Under the pieces are notes generated by a model. It did not search any database and had not been told where the DNA came from. It saw nothing but the letters and a program-made list of their open reading frames with translations. The position numbers and the translations under genes are program-made. From Pseudomonadota bacterium (GTDB lineage: Bacteria; Pseudomonadota; Alphaproteobacteria; Rhizobiales; Rhizobiaceae), in NCBI GenBank assembly GCA_023451915.1, contig JAEXXS010000407.1, positions 1 to 11,125 of the forward strand: 11,125 nt of DNA, written 5' to 3'. Below are positions 1-6,463 of the stretch, piece by piece (position 1 is the stretch's first letter; each line of letters opens with the position of its first letter).

Positions 1-119
1 TTTCCAACGTCGCGTCGATGTCAACCACGCTGAGCCGCGCTAACGTAATAGGAGAAATTTGCTCAATTCGCACGACGGCCTCTTTCCATAATTACGATAT
101 TCTGGAGACAGGCCCAAAA

Positions 120-148
120 GAACCGCACTCCCTGAAGCTGCGCGGTTC
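120..148 (-). terminator. Possible intrinsic terminator after the cupin gene
   Basis: A perfect 7-bp inverted repeat (GAACCGC at 120-126, GCGGTTC at 142-148) with a 15-base loop lies about 70 bases past the cupin stop codon. Read on the minus strand, the stem is followed at once by TTTTGGG. The stem is short and the T tract is only four bases, so this is a weak intrinsic terminator candidate. The rest of 1-217 shows nothing I can name. Confidence 0.35.
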
Positions 149-217
149 ATTGATCGGCCTTAAGTCCACAAACAGGCGGCCACCCGCCCGATTGACGCGT
201 GATGCTGCTACAAGCGA

Positions 218-628
218 TCACTCCTCATAGGTAGTCAGCTCGGTCTCGTTTGTATCTACGACGAAGACTGCAAGGAGCCGGGCGGGTTCCGTCTTGCTTG
301 CATTTTCGCTTACCGCGTGATGATCGCCCGGAAACTCTGAAAAATTGTCTCCTGCATGGTACACCACTACAGGGCCGCCATTAACCTGGCTGGTGATCGC
401 TCCCTCCAATACGGTCGCGTAAATAAACGCCGACTTTGCATGGGTATGAGCAGGCGAACTGCCCCCTGGCGCATATTCCACGAGTATACCTTTGATACTT
501 TTACCCGGAACGTTTGGAAGGGGCTGGTCGTAGACTACTGTTACCTTATCATCCGTGCTATCATGTGCGAATGCCGCGACCGCCGAAGCGAAGAAGAACG
601 CCGCCGCGAATGGAAAAATCTTGACCAT
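218..628 (-). CDS. Small secreted cupin-domain protein
   Basis: A 136-residue single-domain cupin of unknown substrate, probably periplasmic. Residues 1-21 form a signal peptide (MVK, a hydrophobic run, then AFA before HD), so cleavage near residue 21 is likely. Cupin motif 1 is around residues 59-76 (PAHTH, then LEG) and motif 2 around 93-109 (G...PGDHH....N). The metal-binding histidines H61, H63 and H103 or H104 are present. The glutamate normally four to six residues after HxH is not: A67, F68 and I69 occupy that stretch, so metal binding may be atypical. The start at 628 is chosen because GGGAGA lies just upstream (635-640) and the signal peptide begins there; longer forms upstream read as non-coding. 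It is 58 bases downstream of the NmrA-like SDR on the same strand, so the two probably share a transcript. Fold assignment is solid; function is not known. Confidence 0.85.
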   Translation of the reverse strand: MVKIFPFAAAFFFASAVAAFAHDSTDDKVTVVYDQPLPNVPGKSIKGILVEYAPGGSSPAHTHAKSAFIYATVLEGAITSQVNGGPVVVYHAGDNFSEFPGDHHAVSENASKTEPARLLAVFVVDTNETELTTYEE

Positions 629-686
629 AATCAATCTCCCGATCAGGTACTTGTTGTTCATAATATGCAGTGGAAATCCGGAGCCT

Positions 687-1445
687 TTATCGCTTCCGGG
701 GCGCATGTGTTTTGATCCACTCATCAAAACGGATATTGCCCAAGCGAGCGCTGCCATCCGGAACCAGCGTGTGATCATCGATTGCAACATCGAAGTAGCG
801 GGCGTTTGGATCGGCAATAACCGTTCTTTTATCGCCTGTAGCGCTGAAATAGCGCTCTACGAATTTGTACATCGGACCACGGTCAGGGCCTGCGATTTGA
901 ACGATGCCATTCGAGGGTGCCGAAAGGGCCGCATCGGCCATCACATCAGCTACATCGTCGGCCGCAATCGGTTGGAAAGCGCCGGTGGGCAACCTCACCA
1001 TGTTTTCTGTTGCGGCTGACTCTGCAATTGCATCGACGAATTCGAAGAATTGTGTAGCCCGCACGATCGTATAGGGGACGCCCGATGCGCGAATATGCTC
1101 TTCCTGTCGCAGTTTGGCCCGAAAGTACCCCATCGTCTGCATGCGTTCAGTCCCTACCACCGACAACGCAACGTGATGACGGACGTCAAACCGTTTCTCG
1201 GCGGCGAACAGATTGCGACCGACCGCTTCGAAGAAATCCATAGCTGCTTTCTCTTCAAAGGATGGGGAATTCGCCAGATCAACGACCACCTCTGCACCCC
1301 GAAGGGCCGTGTCGAGCCCCTCTCCCGTGACCGCATTGACGCCGGAATTCGGGGATGCGGCCACTGCTTCGTGGCCCTTTGCCTGGAGCCGTTCGACGGT
1401 TTTGGAACCAATCAAACCGGTGCCTCCAATGACGACGATCTTCAT
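687..1445 (-). CDS. NmrA-like NAD(P)-binding atypical SDR
   Basis: A 252-residue single-domain Rossmann protein of the atypical/extended SDR group (NmrA-like or SDR_a5-like). The glycine-rich nucleotide-binding motif GGTGLIG is at residues 7-13, right after the first beta strand, as usual for atypical SDRs. A YFRAK stretch at 107-111 keeps a YxxxK pattern, so catalysis as a reductase is possible, although many family members only sense NAD(P). The IRASGVPYTIVRATQFFEF region (118-136) is typical of the family. The start at 1445 is supported by GGGAGAG at 1450-1456. It is the first gene of a probable two-gene unit with the cupin and is transcribed away from the MBL hydrolase at 2033. Substrate unknown; quinone, aldehyde or redox-sensor roles are all possible. 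Confidence 0.88.
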   Translation of the reverse strand: MKIVVIGGTGLIGSKTVERLQAKGHEAVAASPNSGVNAVTGEGLDTALRGAEVVVDLANSPSFEEKAAMDFFEAVGRNLFAAEKRFDVRHHVALSVVGTERMQTMGYFRAKLRQEEHIRASGVPYTIVRATQFFEFVDAIAESAATENMVRLPTGAFQPIAADDVADVMADAALSAPSNGIVQIAGPDRGPMYKFVERYFSATGDKRTVIADPNARYFDVAIDDHTLVPDGSARLGNIRFDEWIKTHAPRKR

Positions 1446-1553
1446 ACATCTCTCCCGCGTCTAAATGTTAGTGATTAAGTCCACCGTTGATCGGTGTGAA
1501 AGATGGTATGCTTCCGACGGCAGAAAAATGGATGCAAAGGCGAGGACATAGTC

Positions 1554-1581
1554 TTGGCTTTAAAACCAATTTATAAGCCAA
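1554..1581. promoter_or_regulatory. Candidate operator, 7+7 inverted repeat
   Basis: TTGGCTT (1554-1560) and AAGCCAA (1575-1581) form a perfect dyad with a 14-base AT-rich centre. An inner CCAA (1566-1569) makes a second, overlapping TTGG-N8-CCAA dyad with the left arm. It lies 109 bases upstream of the NmrA-like SDR start, a usual distance for a regulator site. Dyad spacing of this kind suits a dimeric regulator (LysR, TetR or MarR class), but which one is not shown. No canonical promoter could be placed around it. Confidence 0.4.
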
Positions 1582-1957
1582 TACTTCTACACCGACATTC
1601 AATCTGACCGAGAGGAAAGCCACATAATCTGCTGGCGATAACTATGAATTGCATCGAAGCCGCAGCCAATCAGACTTAGGATGCGGTGCATTAGTTCCAA
1701 GGTACAGGTGGGCTATGGGTCGGGAGGGCCGCGTTATGTCGGTTCGGCGCTCAATACTTAAAGACGCGACCACCGCAGGGTTACGCCCAATTAGCCCGGC
1801 CCCAAAATCTGCTTTCGTTTACGGAAAAGGCGCAGGCGGCAGCGTAATAAGGAACAGGTTACGCGTGATCATCATCATCGATCCTATTCGTGTGGCTACC
1901 TTCTTCATACCCCTGTGTAGCTGATTTTGATGCTCACGCTGAACTAGCTTCGTTCCG

Positions 1958-1976
1958 GCGGCTTAACAAAAGCCGC
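1958..1976. other. Compact hairpin upstream of the MBL gene
   Basis: GCGGCTT (1958-1964) and AAGCCGC (1970-1976) pair perfectly over 7 bp around a 5-base loop. It lies 56 bases before the MBL start codon and has no T tract on either side, so it is not a standard terminator. It could be a 5' leader structure or a protein-binding dyad. Its AAGCC/GGCTT core is shared with the dyad at 1554-1581. Confidence 0.35.
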
Positions 1977-2032
1977 TCAGCGCGGCGTGTCGAACCAGTC
2001 CTCCGCGAAAAATCAAAGCAACGGAGACCGTT

Positions 2033-2944
2033 ATGAATTTCACATTTCAACAAAAGGCTACCAGCGCACGCGATGAACGGGTGCCTTCTCGCTATGCTAT
2101 CGAAATTGGTGATATTGACGTCATGATTATCAGCGATGGTGTGGTAACACCGCCTGCCGAGTCCATGGCCACAAACGCAGATCGACCAACGTTCGATGCC
2201 TGGCTGGATGAGCGTTTTCTGTCCCACGACGCATTCGACTGGGCACTGAACGCCGTCGTTGTGAAAAGCGGCAACCAGACAATTTTGATCGACAGCGGGC
2301 TCGGTGAAGAATATCCGGATTTTTCACGGGCCGGTCAGTTTGTGTCGCGGCTGGAAGCCGCCGGCATTGATCTGTCGTCTGTAACCGACGTTGTCCTCAC
2401 CCACATGCATTTTGATCATGTAGGCGGCCTCCTGGTCCCCGGGGTAAAGGAAAAGCTGAATCCAAAAATGCGCGTTCACCTGTCAAAGGCAGAGGCGCTG
2501 TTCTGGCAGGATCCAGACTTCTCGCGGACCGCTATGCCACCAGCACTTGCAGATCTCGCCCGGAAAGCTTCGAAAGATTTTCTGGAGGCTTATTCCGACC
2601 ATCTGCAAACCTTTGAGGAGACTAGTCGTATAGCGCCTGGAGTTACCGCTCAGCGCACCGGCGGCCACACGCCTGGTCACAGCGTCGTTCGGGTATCGTC
2701 AGGTTCCGATCATCTGATGTTCGGCGGGGATGCGATATTCCCGGTCTCATTCGATCACCCTGAATGGCACAATGGCTTTGAACACGATCCCGAAGAGGCA
2801 ACCCGTGTGCGTCTTCGTCTTATGAAGGAATTAGCAGAAACAGGTTCCTGGCTGATTTCCACCCATATGCCCTTCCCCTCGGTGGGGCGCGTCGCTGCTT
2901 CCGATGAGCGTTATCGTTGGGTGCCAGCTCTTTGGGATTACTGA
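2033..2944 (+). CDS. MBL-fold metallo-hydrolase
   Basis: A 303-residue metallo-beta-lactamase-fold hydrolase with a full set of dinuclear metal ligands: HMHFDH (H124, H126, D128, H129), H212 in GGHTPGH, D233 in FGGDA, and H278 in STHMPFP. The WALNAVVVKSG...ILIDSGLG entry (70-91) and the HPEW...DP.EAT.VR.RL segment (242-263) resemble the methyl parathion hydrolase/AHL-lactonase-like branch rather than glyoxalase II or class B beta-lactamases. There is no signal peptide, so it should be cytoplasmic. Family members hydrolyse lactones, esters or phosphotriesters; the substrate here cannot be read from the sequence. The start at 2033 has GGAGA a few bases upstream. It is transcribed divergently from the SDR-cupin pair and converges with the polyol operon. 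Confidence 0.92.
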   Translation: MNFTFQQKATSARDERVPSRYAIEIGDIDVMIISDGVVTPPAESMATNADRPTFDAWLDERFLSHDAFDWALNAVVVKSGNQTILIDSGLGEEYPDFSRAGQFVSRLEAAGIDLSSVTDVVLTHMHFDHVGGLLVPGVKEKLNPKMRVHLSKAEALFWQDPDFSRTAMPPALADLARKASKDFLEAYSDHLQTFEETSRIAPGVTAQRTGGHTPGHSVVRVSSGSDHLMFGGDAIFPVSFDHPEWHNGFEHDPEEATRVRLRLMKELAETGSWLISTHMPFPSVGRVAASDERYRWVPALWDY

Positions 2945-3045
2945 TTCCGAAATCGTCGCGCTCCTCAGGATTTCATCAAGCGCGGGTCAGTACCTCAATG
3001 TCCTGACGCCGCTTTGAAATGAATGGAGTGCTTCGATTGATACCC

Positions 3046-3073
3046 TGAGGGCAGCGCGTAAATGTTGCCCTCA
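3046..3073. terminator. Stem-loop downstream of the MBL gene
   Basis: TGAGGGCA (3046-3053) and TGCCCTCA (3066-3073) form a perfect 8-bp stem with a 12-base loop, about 100 bases past the MBL stop. No T run follows on either strand, so it is at best an imperfect terminator or an RNA 3'-end structure in this convergent region. Confidence 0.35.
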
Positions 3074-3101
3074 AGGAAGATTTGCAGAGCTATGTAAGTC
3101 T

Positions 3102-3134
3102 TCTCATGGAACAGGATATGATCGTTCCATGAGA
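3102..3134. terminator. Perfect 11-bp stem-loop between convergent genes
   Basis: TCTCATGGAAC (3102-3112) and GTTCCATGAGA (3124-3134) are exact reverse complements around an 11-base loop. The structure begins 16 bases after the stop codon of the last operon gene (3151) and lies between two converging transcripts. No T tract follows on either strand, so a plain intrinsic terminator is not shown. A bidirectional transcript-end or RNA-stabilising hairpin is the likeliest role. Confidence 0.5.
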
Positions 3135-3150
3135 TATAAACTACTCGCTT

Positions 3151-3909
3151 CTACAGCGAACCGGTATGATAGCCGCCATCAACGGGCAGTGTGACGCCAG
3201 TGATGAAACTGGCCGCAGGCGAGGCGAGGAATAAAGCTGCGCCAACCAGATCCTCAGTTTCTCCCCAGCGTTTCAGAGCTGCACGCTGCGCGATAGGCTT
3301 CTCGGTAGCTGGGTTTTCCCAAAGAGCACGCGTCATATCCGTGCGATGATAGCCCGGGCCGATGGCGTTCACGCGCACGCCGTCTGGACCAAATTTATGC
3401 GCAAGAACACGCGTAAGCCCAAGAATGCCGGTCTTGCTTGCGGTGTAAGATGGCACGCCAGTATCGGCGAGATAGCTCAACATCGACGCGATCGCGATCA
3501 CCGATCCCTTGCTTTCCTTCAGCTTTGGATAAGCAGCCATGGTGAGGCGGAAAACGCTGTTCAGATTGATGTCCATGACATCATTGAACACATCGTTCTC
3601 CCATTCTGCCGCGTCGCGGGCAACGCCCTGCGCGTTGATCAGTACGTCGATCCGTGTTTGTTTCTCCATGAAGGCAATGGCATCGTCATTGCTGCGTACG
3701 TCGAGTTCATAAAACTCAATGCCCTTATTGGCACTGTCTTTCTCAGCCTTCTCGATCTTGGCTACAGAGCTTCCGCTAGCCGCGACAGAAGCACCAAGCG
3801 CTGCAAATCCGCGCGCCATTTCAAGACCGATGCCGCTCGTTGCGCCCGAAACCAGAACACGCTTACCTGCAAACAGGTCTTTGGCGAAAGACGAAATAAC
3901 TTCCTGCAT
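3151..3909 (-). CDS. SDR family oxidoreductase, last gene of polyol operon
   Basis: A 252-residue classical SDR, probably a cytoplasmic NAD(P)-dependent polyol or sugar dehydrogenase. Visible motifs: SGATSGIG (21-28) for the cofactor, D70 in LDV for the adenine ring, and catalytic N115, S142, Y155 and K159 (YTASK, with S-x12-Y spacing). The end of the second beta strand carries VAASGS with no acidic residue, so NAD specificity is not evident. The usual NNAG motif is replaced by NAQG at 92-95, which is unusual. The C terminus LPVDGGYHTGSL is typical of classical SDRs. The start at 3909 has an excellent GGGAGG (3915-3920) five bases upstream, and the gene begins 19 bases after the GldA-like gene ends. 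Resembles 2-deoxygluconate- or polyol-type dehydrogenases in general; exact substrate unknown. Confidence 0.92.
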   Translation of the reverse strand: MQEVISSFAKDLFAGKRVLVSGATSGIGLEMARGFAALGASVAASGSSVAKIEKAEKDSANKGIEFYELDVRSNDDAIAFMEKQTRIDVLINAQGVARDAAEWENDVFNDVMDINLNSVFRLTMAAYPKLKESKGSVIAIASMLSYLADTGVPSYTASKTGILGLTRVLAHKFGPDGVRVNAIGPGYHRTDMTRALWENPATEKPIAQRAALKRWGETEDLVGAALFLASPAASFITGVTLPVDGGYHTGSL

Positions 3910-3914
3910 GATAA

Positions 3915-3920
3915 CCTCCC
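3915..3920 (-). promoter_or_regulatory. Strong Shine-Dalgarno of the last SDR
   Basis: GGGAGG on the minus strand, five bases before the ATG at 3909, in the short gap after the GldA-like stop codon. It fixes the start and suggests strong independent translation of the last gene. Confidence 0.7.
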
Positions 3921-3928
3921 GATAGATG

Positions 3929-5014
3929 CTAGATGAGCTGCTTTAATGCGGCGACGACCATATCCGGCGTTACCTTGATTGGCTCATTGTGAATAATCTC
4001 ACCGGCGCGGCAGGCGCGCTTGGCGACGATTTCCAGTTTCTCGTCCGTCGCTTCTTCAATGCCGATATCGGCAAGACGAGTCGGCAATCGCACGGAAAGA
4101 CAGAAGTCGCGGACTTTCTGGAATTCCTCTTCTGCACCATGCAGCTTGAGGCCAGCGAGAACACCGATGGCAACTTTTTCACCATGAAGATGATGATGAA
4201 CATCATCCAGCTCGCAAAGGCCATGATGAATAGCATGGGCGGCGGCGACACCGCCGGATTCAAAGCCGACGCCTGACAGCAGAATGTTTGCTTCGATCAC
4301 GCGTTCCATCGCCGGACCAGCCTGCTTGGCATCACACTCTTCGAGCGATGCTGCGCCAAACTCAAAGATCGTATCGCGGCAGAAACGTGCAACCTCAAAG
4401 GCAAGGCTAACACCCTGCATTTTCATGCAGTTGAAAGCACCGGACAGGCGGCAGGAATCCGCTTCATAGAAGGTTGCAAGTGCATCACCGATACCAGCAG
4501 CGAGGAAGCGTGCCGGAGCCTGTGCGATCAGCGCCGTATCGACCAGAACCAGATTAGGGTTGCTTGGCAAAAACGTATCATAGGCCACCGAACCATCGTC
4601 GTTATAGACAACGGCAAGCGCACTGCATGGCGCATCGGACGCGGCAATGGTCGGGAAGATGATCGATGGAAGACCGAGATCGCGCGCCGCAGCCTTTGCC
4701 GTGTCGAGTGCCTTGCCACCACCGACGCCGATAACGACTTTCGCTCCGGCTTCGCGGGCTTGGGCAACAAGAGCCGCAATCTGGCTTTCCGAGCATTCTC
4801 CACCATGGCGCACGATGCGCGCCTCTGGACCAGACGCAAAAGCCGCGTCGACCTTTGGCTTCAATATATCAAAAATGCCATTGTCGAGAAGAACAACTGC
4901 CTTATCGCCGAAGCTTGCGGCCTCTTCGCCAAGGCGCGCAATAACGCCAGCACCCTGAATATAACGGCCCGGGAAACGTGCGCCACGCACGGTTGAAACT
5001 GAATCTACCAGCAT
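3929..5014 (-). CDS. gldA: GldA-like glycerol dehydrogenase family protein
   Basis: A 361-residue zinc-dependent polyol dehydrogenase of the glycerol dehydrogenase branch of the iron-containing alcohol dehydrogenase superfamily; family length matches. The NAD-binding GGGKALDTAK is at 98-107 and the GldA hallmark PTIAASDAPCSALAVVY at 121-137. Metal ligands by family alignment are D177 (GIGDAL), H260 (AAAHAIHHGL) and H277 (LHGEKV). GldA oxidises glycerol at C2 to dihydroxyacetone and often accepts other vicinal diols, so in this operon it may act on a longer polyol. The start at 5014 is chosen for the GGAGG at 5021-5025; a 43-residue extension to 5143 would run deep into the neighbouring SDR and lacks family similarity. 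It overlaps the SDR stop by 10 bases, so translation is probably coupled. Symbol given at family level only. Confidence 0.9.
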   Translation of the reverse strand: MLVDSVSTVRGARFPGRYIQGAGVIARLGEEAASFGDKAVVLLDNGIFDILKPKVDAAFASGPEARIVRHGGECSESQIAALVAQAREAGAKVVIGVGGGKALDTAKAAARDLGLPSIIFPTIAASDAPCSALAVVYNDDGSVAYDTFLPSNPNLVLVDTALIAQAPARFLAAGIGDALATFYEADSCRLSGAFNCMKMQGVSLAFEVARFCRDTIFEFGAASLEECDAKQAGPAMERVIEANILLSGVGFESGGVAAAHAIHHGLCELDDVHHHLHGEKVAIGVLAGLKLHGAEEEFQKVRDFCLSVRLPTRLADIGIEEATDEKLEIVAKRACRAGEIIHNEPIKVTPDMVVAALKQLI

Positions 5015-5778
5015 ACATAGCCTCCATCGGCCAGAACGATCGAACCTGTCATCAAACTTGATGCTTCGCTCGCAAGGAAAAGAATGACTGAGGCGACTTC
5101 GTCCGTGCGCCCAAGACGGTTCATGGGTGTGCCACCAACCCAATGGCGATACATTTCGGGATCGTCATAGACGTATTTGTTCATTTCGGTGTCGATATAG
5201 GTTGGCGCGACCGAGTTGACGCGAACACCACGCGCTCCCCATTCAGCAGCCAGCGAGCGCGTTAAATGGTGCACTGCCGCCTTGGATGCATTGTAGTTCG
5301 CCTGTTCTTGCGGGCGGTTGACCACAAAACCGGACATGGAACCCACATTGACGATATTGCCCGAGCCATTTTCCAGCATAGACTTGCCAAATGCACGGCA
5401 ACACCAGAATACGCCATTCAAATTGACGTCGATCACCTTGTTCCAGACATCATCGGCCATTGTTTCAGCAGGATGATTGCTGATTGCGATACCGGCATTG
5501 TTGACGAGAATATCGACGCGGCCATGGCGCGCAATAATCGCATCATGCACGCGCTGAACGCCTTCAACATCGGTAACATCCAGCAGTTCGCCCTCAACGC
5601 TGTAGCCCTTGGCGGTCAGCTCAGCCAAAGCCTTGTCCAGCAGTTCCTGGCTCATATCGGTGAGTACCACCTTCGCGCCCGCTTCCGCCAACGCTTCGGA
5701 GGCAGAAAGACCAATGCCGCGCGCAGCACCTGTGACGACTGCAATTTTGCCGTCAATTCTGAACTTTTCGAGAAACAT
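5005..5778 (-). CDS. Polyol dehydrogenase-like SDR
   Basis: A 257-residue classical SDR. Motifs: TGAARGIG (16-23), D41 at the end of beta 2 (predicts NAD over NADP), NNAG (93-96), N119, a serine at S147 or S149, and Y162/K166 in YNASK. The SMSGFVVNRPQ segment, the EWGARGVRVNSVAPTYIDTEM stretch and a DGGY..W C terminus ending in tryptophan resemble galactitol dehydrogenase, D-arabitol dehydrogenase and sorbose-reductase-type SDRs. That makes oxidation of an imported polyol to a ketose the best guess. The ATG at 5778 is preferred because AAGGA lies at 5789-5793; an upstream TTG at 5814 would add 12 residues but has no Shine-Dalgarno and would overlap the HAD gene. Gap to the HAD stop is 25 bases. 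Confidence 0.9.
   Translation of the reverse strand: MFLEKFRIDGKIAVVTGAARGIGLSASEALAEAGAKVVLTDMSQELLDKALAELTAKGYSVEGELLDVTDVEGVQRVHDAIIARHGRVDILVNNAGIAISNHPAETMADDVWNKVIDVNLNGVFWCCRAFGKSMLENGSGNIVNVGSMSGFVVNRPQEQANYNASKAAVHHLTRSLAAEWGARGVRVNSVAPTYIDTEMNKYVYDDPEMYRHWVGGTPMNRLGRTDEVASVILFLASEASSLMTGSIVLADGGYVCW
5021..5025 (-). promoter_or_regulatory. Shine-Dalgarno deciding the GldA start
   Basis: GGAGG on the minus strand, six bases before the ATG at 5014 and inside the end of the upstream SDR gene. It decides between the 361-residue form and the longer open frame reaching 5143. Confidence 0.7.
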
Positions 5779-5803
5779 GGAAATGCTATCCTTGTCTGAC
5801 TTG

Positions 5804-6463
5804 TTATTGGACAACCGCGCTTAAAAGCGGCTGCAAACTGGAAAGAAGGTTGTCAGGATCGGCCGTGACAACGCCGTTCGGAAAAATGAGATCGGTGCGA
5901 TGCGGCTCTGGCCACCCGATAACGGTCATGCCAGCAGCAAGACCTGCATGAGCACCCGGCACACTATCTTCTACAACGATGCATTGGGACGGCTCGACGC
6001 CTAGCAGATAAGCACCGCGCAAATAGGGTTCCGCCGCAGGCTTGCCTTCACGAACATCATTGCGGGATACGCTGATGAAATCCGGACGCCTCAAACCGAC
6101 AGCGCGCAGATTGGCATCCATCAATATGCGATCCGAATTGGAGACGATGGCATAAGGAATGCCCACCCGGTCTAGATAGGCCAGAATTTCCGCCGCGCCG
6201 GGGCGAAATTTCAACCGGATTGCGCCTTCTACATAGGCCGCATATTTCGCTTTGACGAAAGCATCCAGATCAGCGGTAAAGCCAGTCTCATTGCGGAGCA
6301 TGGCATGGCAATCGGCGATCGTTGTGCCGGTCACGCGGTTTTCGAAGTTCTCAGGGACCGCGCCCGAAAATGCAACGATCGCCTTTAGAAGGGTTTCATA
6401 GTGAAATGGCTCGCTGTCAATGAGCGTGCCATCCATATCGAACAGAACCGCACACGGGCTCAT
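5804..6463 (-). CDS. HAD-superfamily phosphatase (subfamily IA)
   Basis: A 219-residue HAD hydrolase of the beta-phosphoglucomutase/phosphoglycolate-phosphatase type. Motif I is DMDGT with nucleophile D9 and acid/base D11; a helical cap covers about residues 16-85; motif II is S108 in VSNSD; motif III is K141 in GKPAAEPY; motif IV is E165-D166. All catalytic residues are present, so it should be an active phosphatase (or phosphomutase) acting on a small sugar or polyol phosphate. Its ATG overlaps the kinase stop by four bases (ATGA), a sign of coupled translation. HAD proteins beside XylB-type kinases are known from polyol operons such as the rhizobial/Rhodobacter sorbitol-mannitol loci. Here it may clear misphosphorylated or accumulated sugar phosphates. 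Substrate not determinable. Confidence 0.9.
   Translation of the reverse strand: MSPCAVLFDMDGTLIDSEPFHYETLLKAIVAFSGAVPENFENRVTGTTIADCHAMLRNETGFTADLDAFVKAKYAAYVEGAIRLKFRPGAAEILAYLDRVGIPYAIVSNSDRILMDANLRAVGLRRPDFISVSRNDVREGKPAAEPYLRGAYLLGVEPSQCIVVEDSVPGAHAGLAAGMTVIGWPEPHRTDLIFPNGVVTADPDNLLSSLQPLLSAVVQ

Larger units (their letters stand above)
1446..2032. promoter_or_regulatory. Long divergent intergenic region
   Basis: 587 bases lie between two divergently transcribed starts (1445 minus, 2033 plus) with no convincing gene. It should hold both promoters, but I see no clear -35/-10 pair on either strand. It contains the inverted repeat at 1554-1581 and the hairpin at 1958-1976, described separately. 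Short open stretches exist on both strands, for example about 50 codons on the minus strand near 1780-1650, but they match no family I recognise and lack good ribosome binding sites. The region is long for a simple divergent promoter, so a small RNA or a decayed gene cannot be excluded. Confidence 0.6.

Noticed and set aside
18..230. A 70-codon plus-strand open frame at the left edge
   Set aside because: No ribosome binding site, no domain, and it runs into the cupin gene from the opposite strand.
629..817. N-terminal extension of the cupin
   Set aside because: It would run into the SDR gene and would bury the signal peptide inside the protein; the ATG at 628 has a good Shine-Dalgarno.
1649..1924. 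A 91-codon plus-strand open frame in the divergent intergenic region
   Set aside because: It starts with TTG, has no Shine-Dalgarno and its product resembles no family I know; a nearby ATG at 1644 stops after 11 codons.
2957..2984. 6-bp GC-rich stem just after the MBL stop as its terminator
   Set aside because: The stem is short, the loop is 16 bases and no T tract follows.
5015..5143. N-terminal extension of the GldA-like protein
   Set aside because: It would overlap the SDR gene by 139 bases and shows no dehydrogenase similarity, while the ATG at 5014 has a perfect GGAGG.
3151..5778. The two SDR genes as a recent tandem duplication
   Set aside because: They are separated by the GldA-like gene and differ in cofactor motif, NNAG motif, active-site region and C terminus, so they are distant paralogues.
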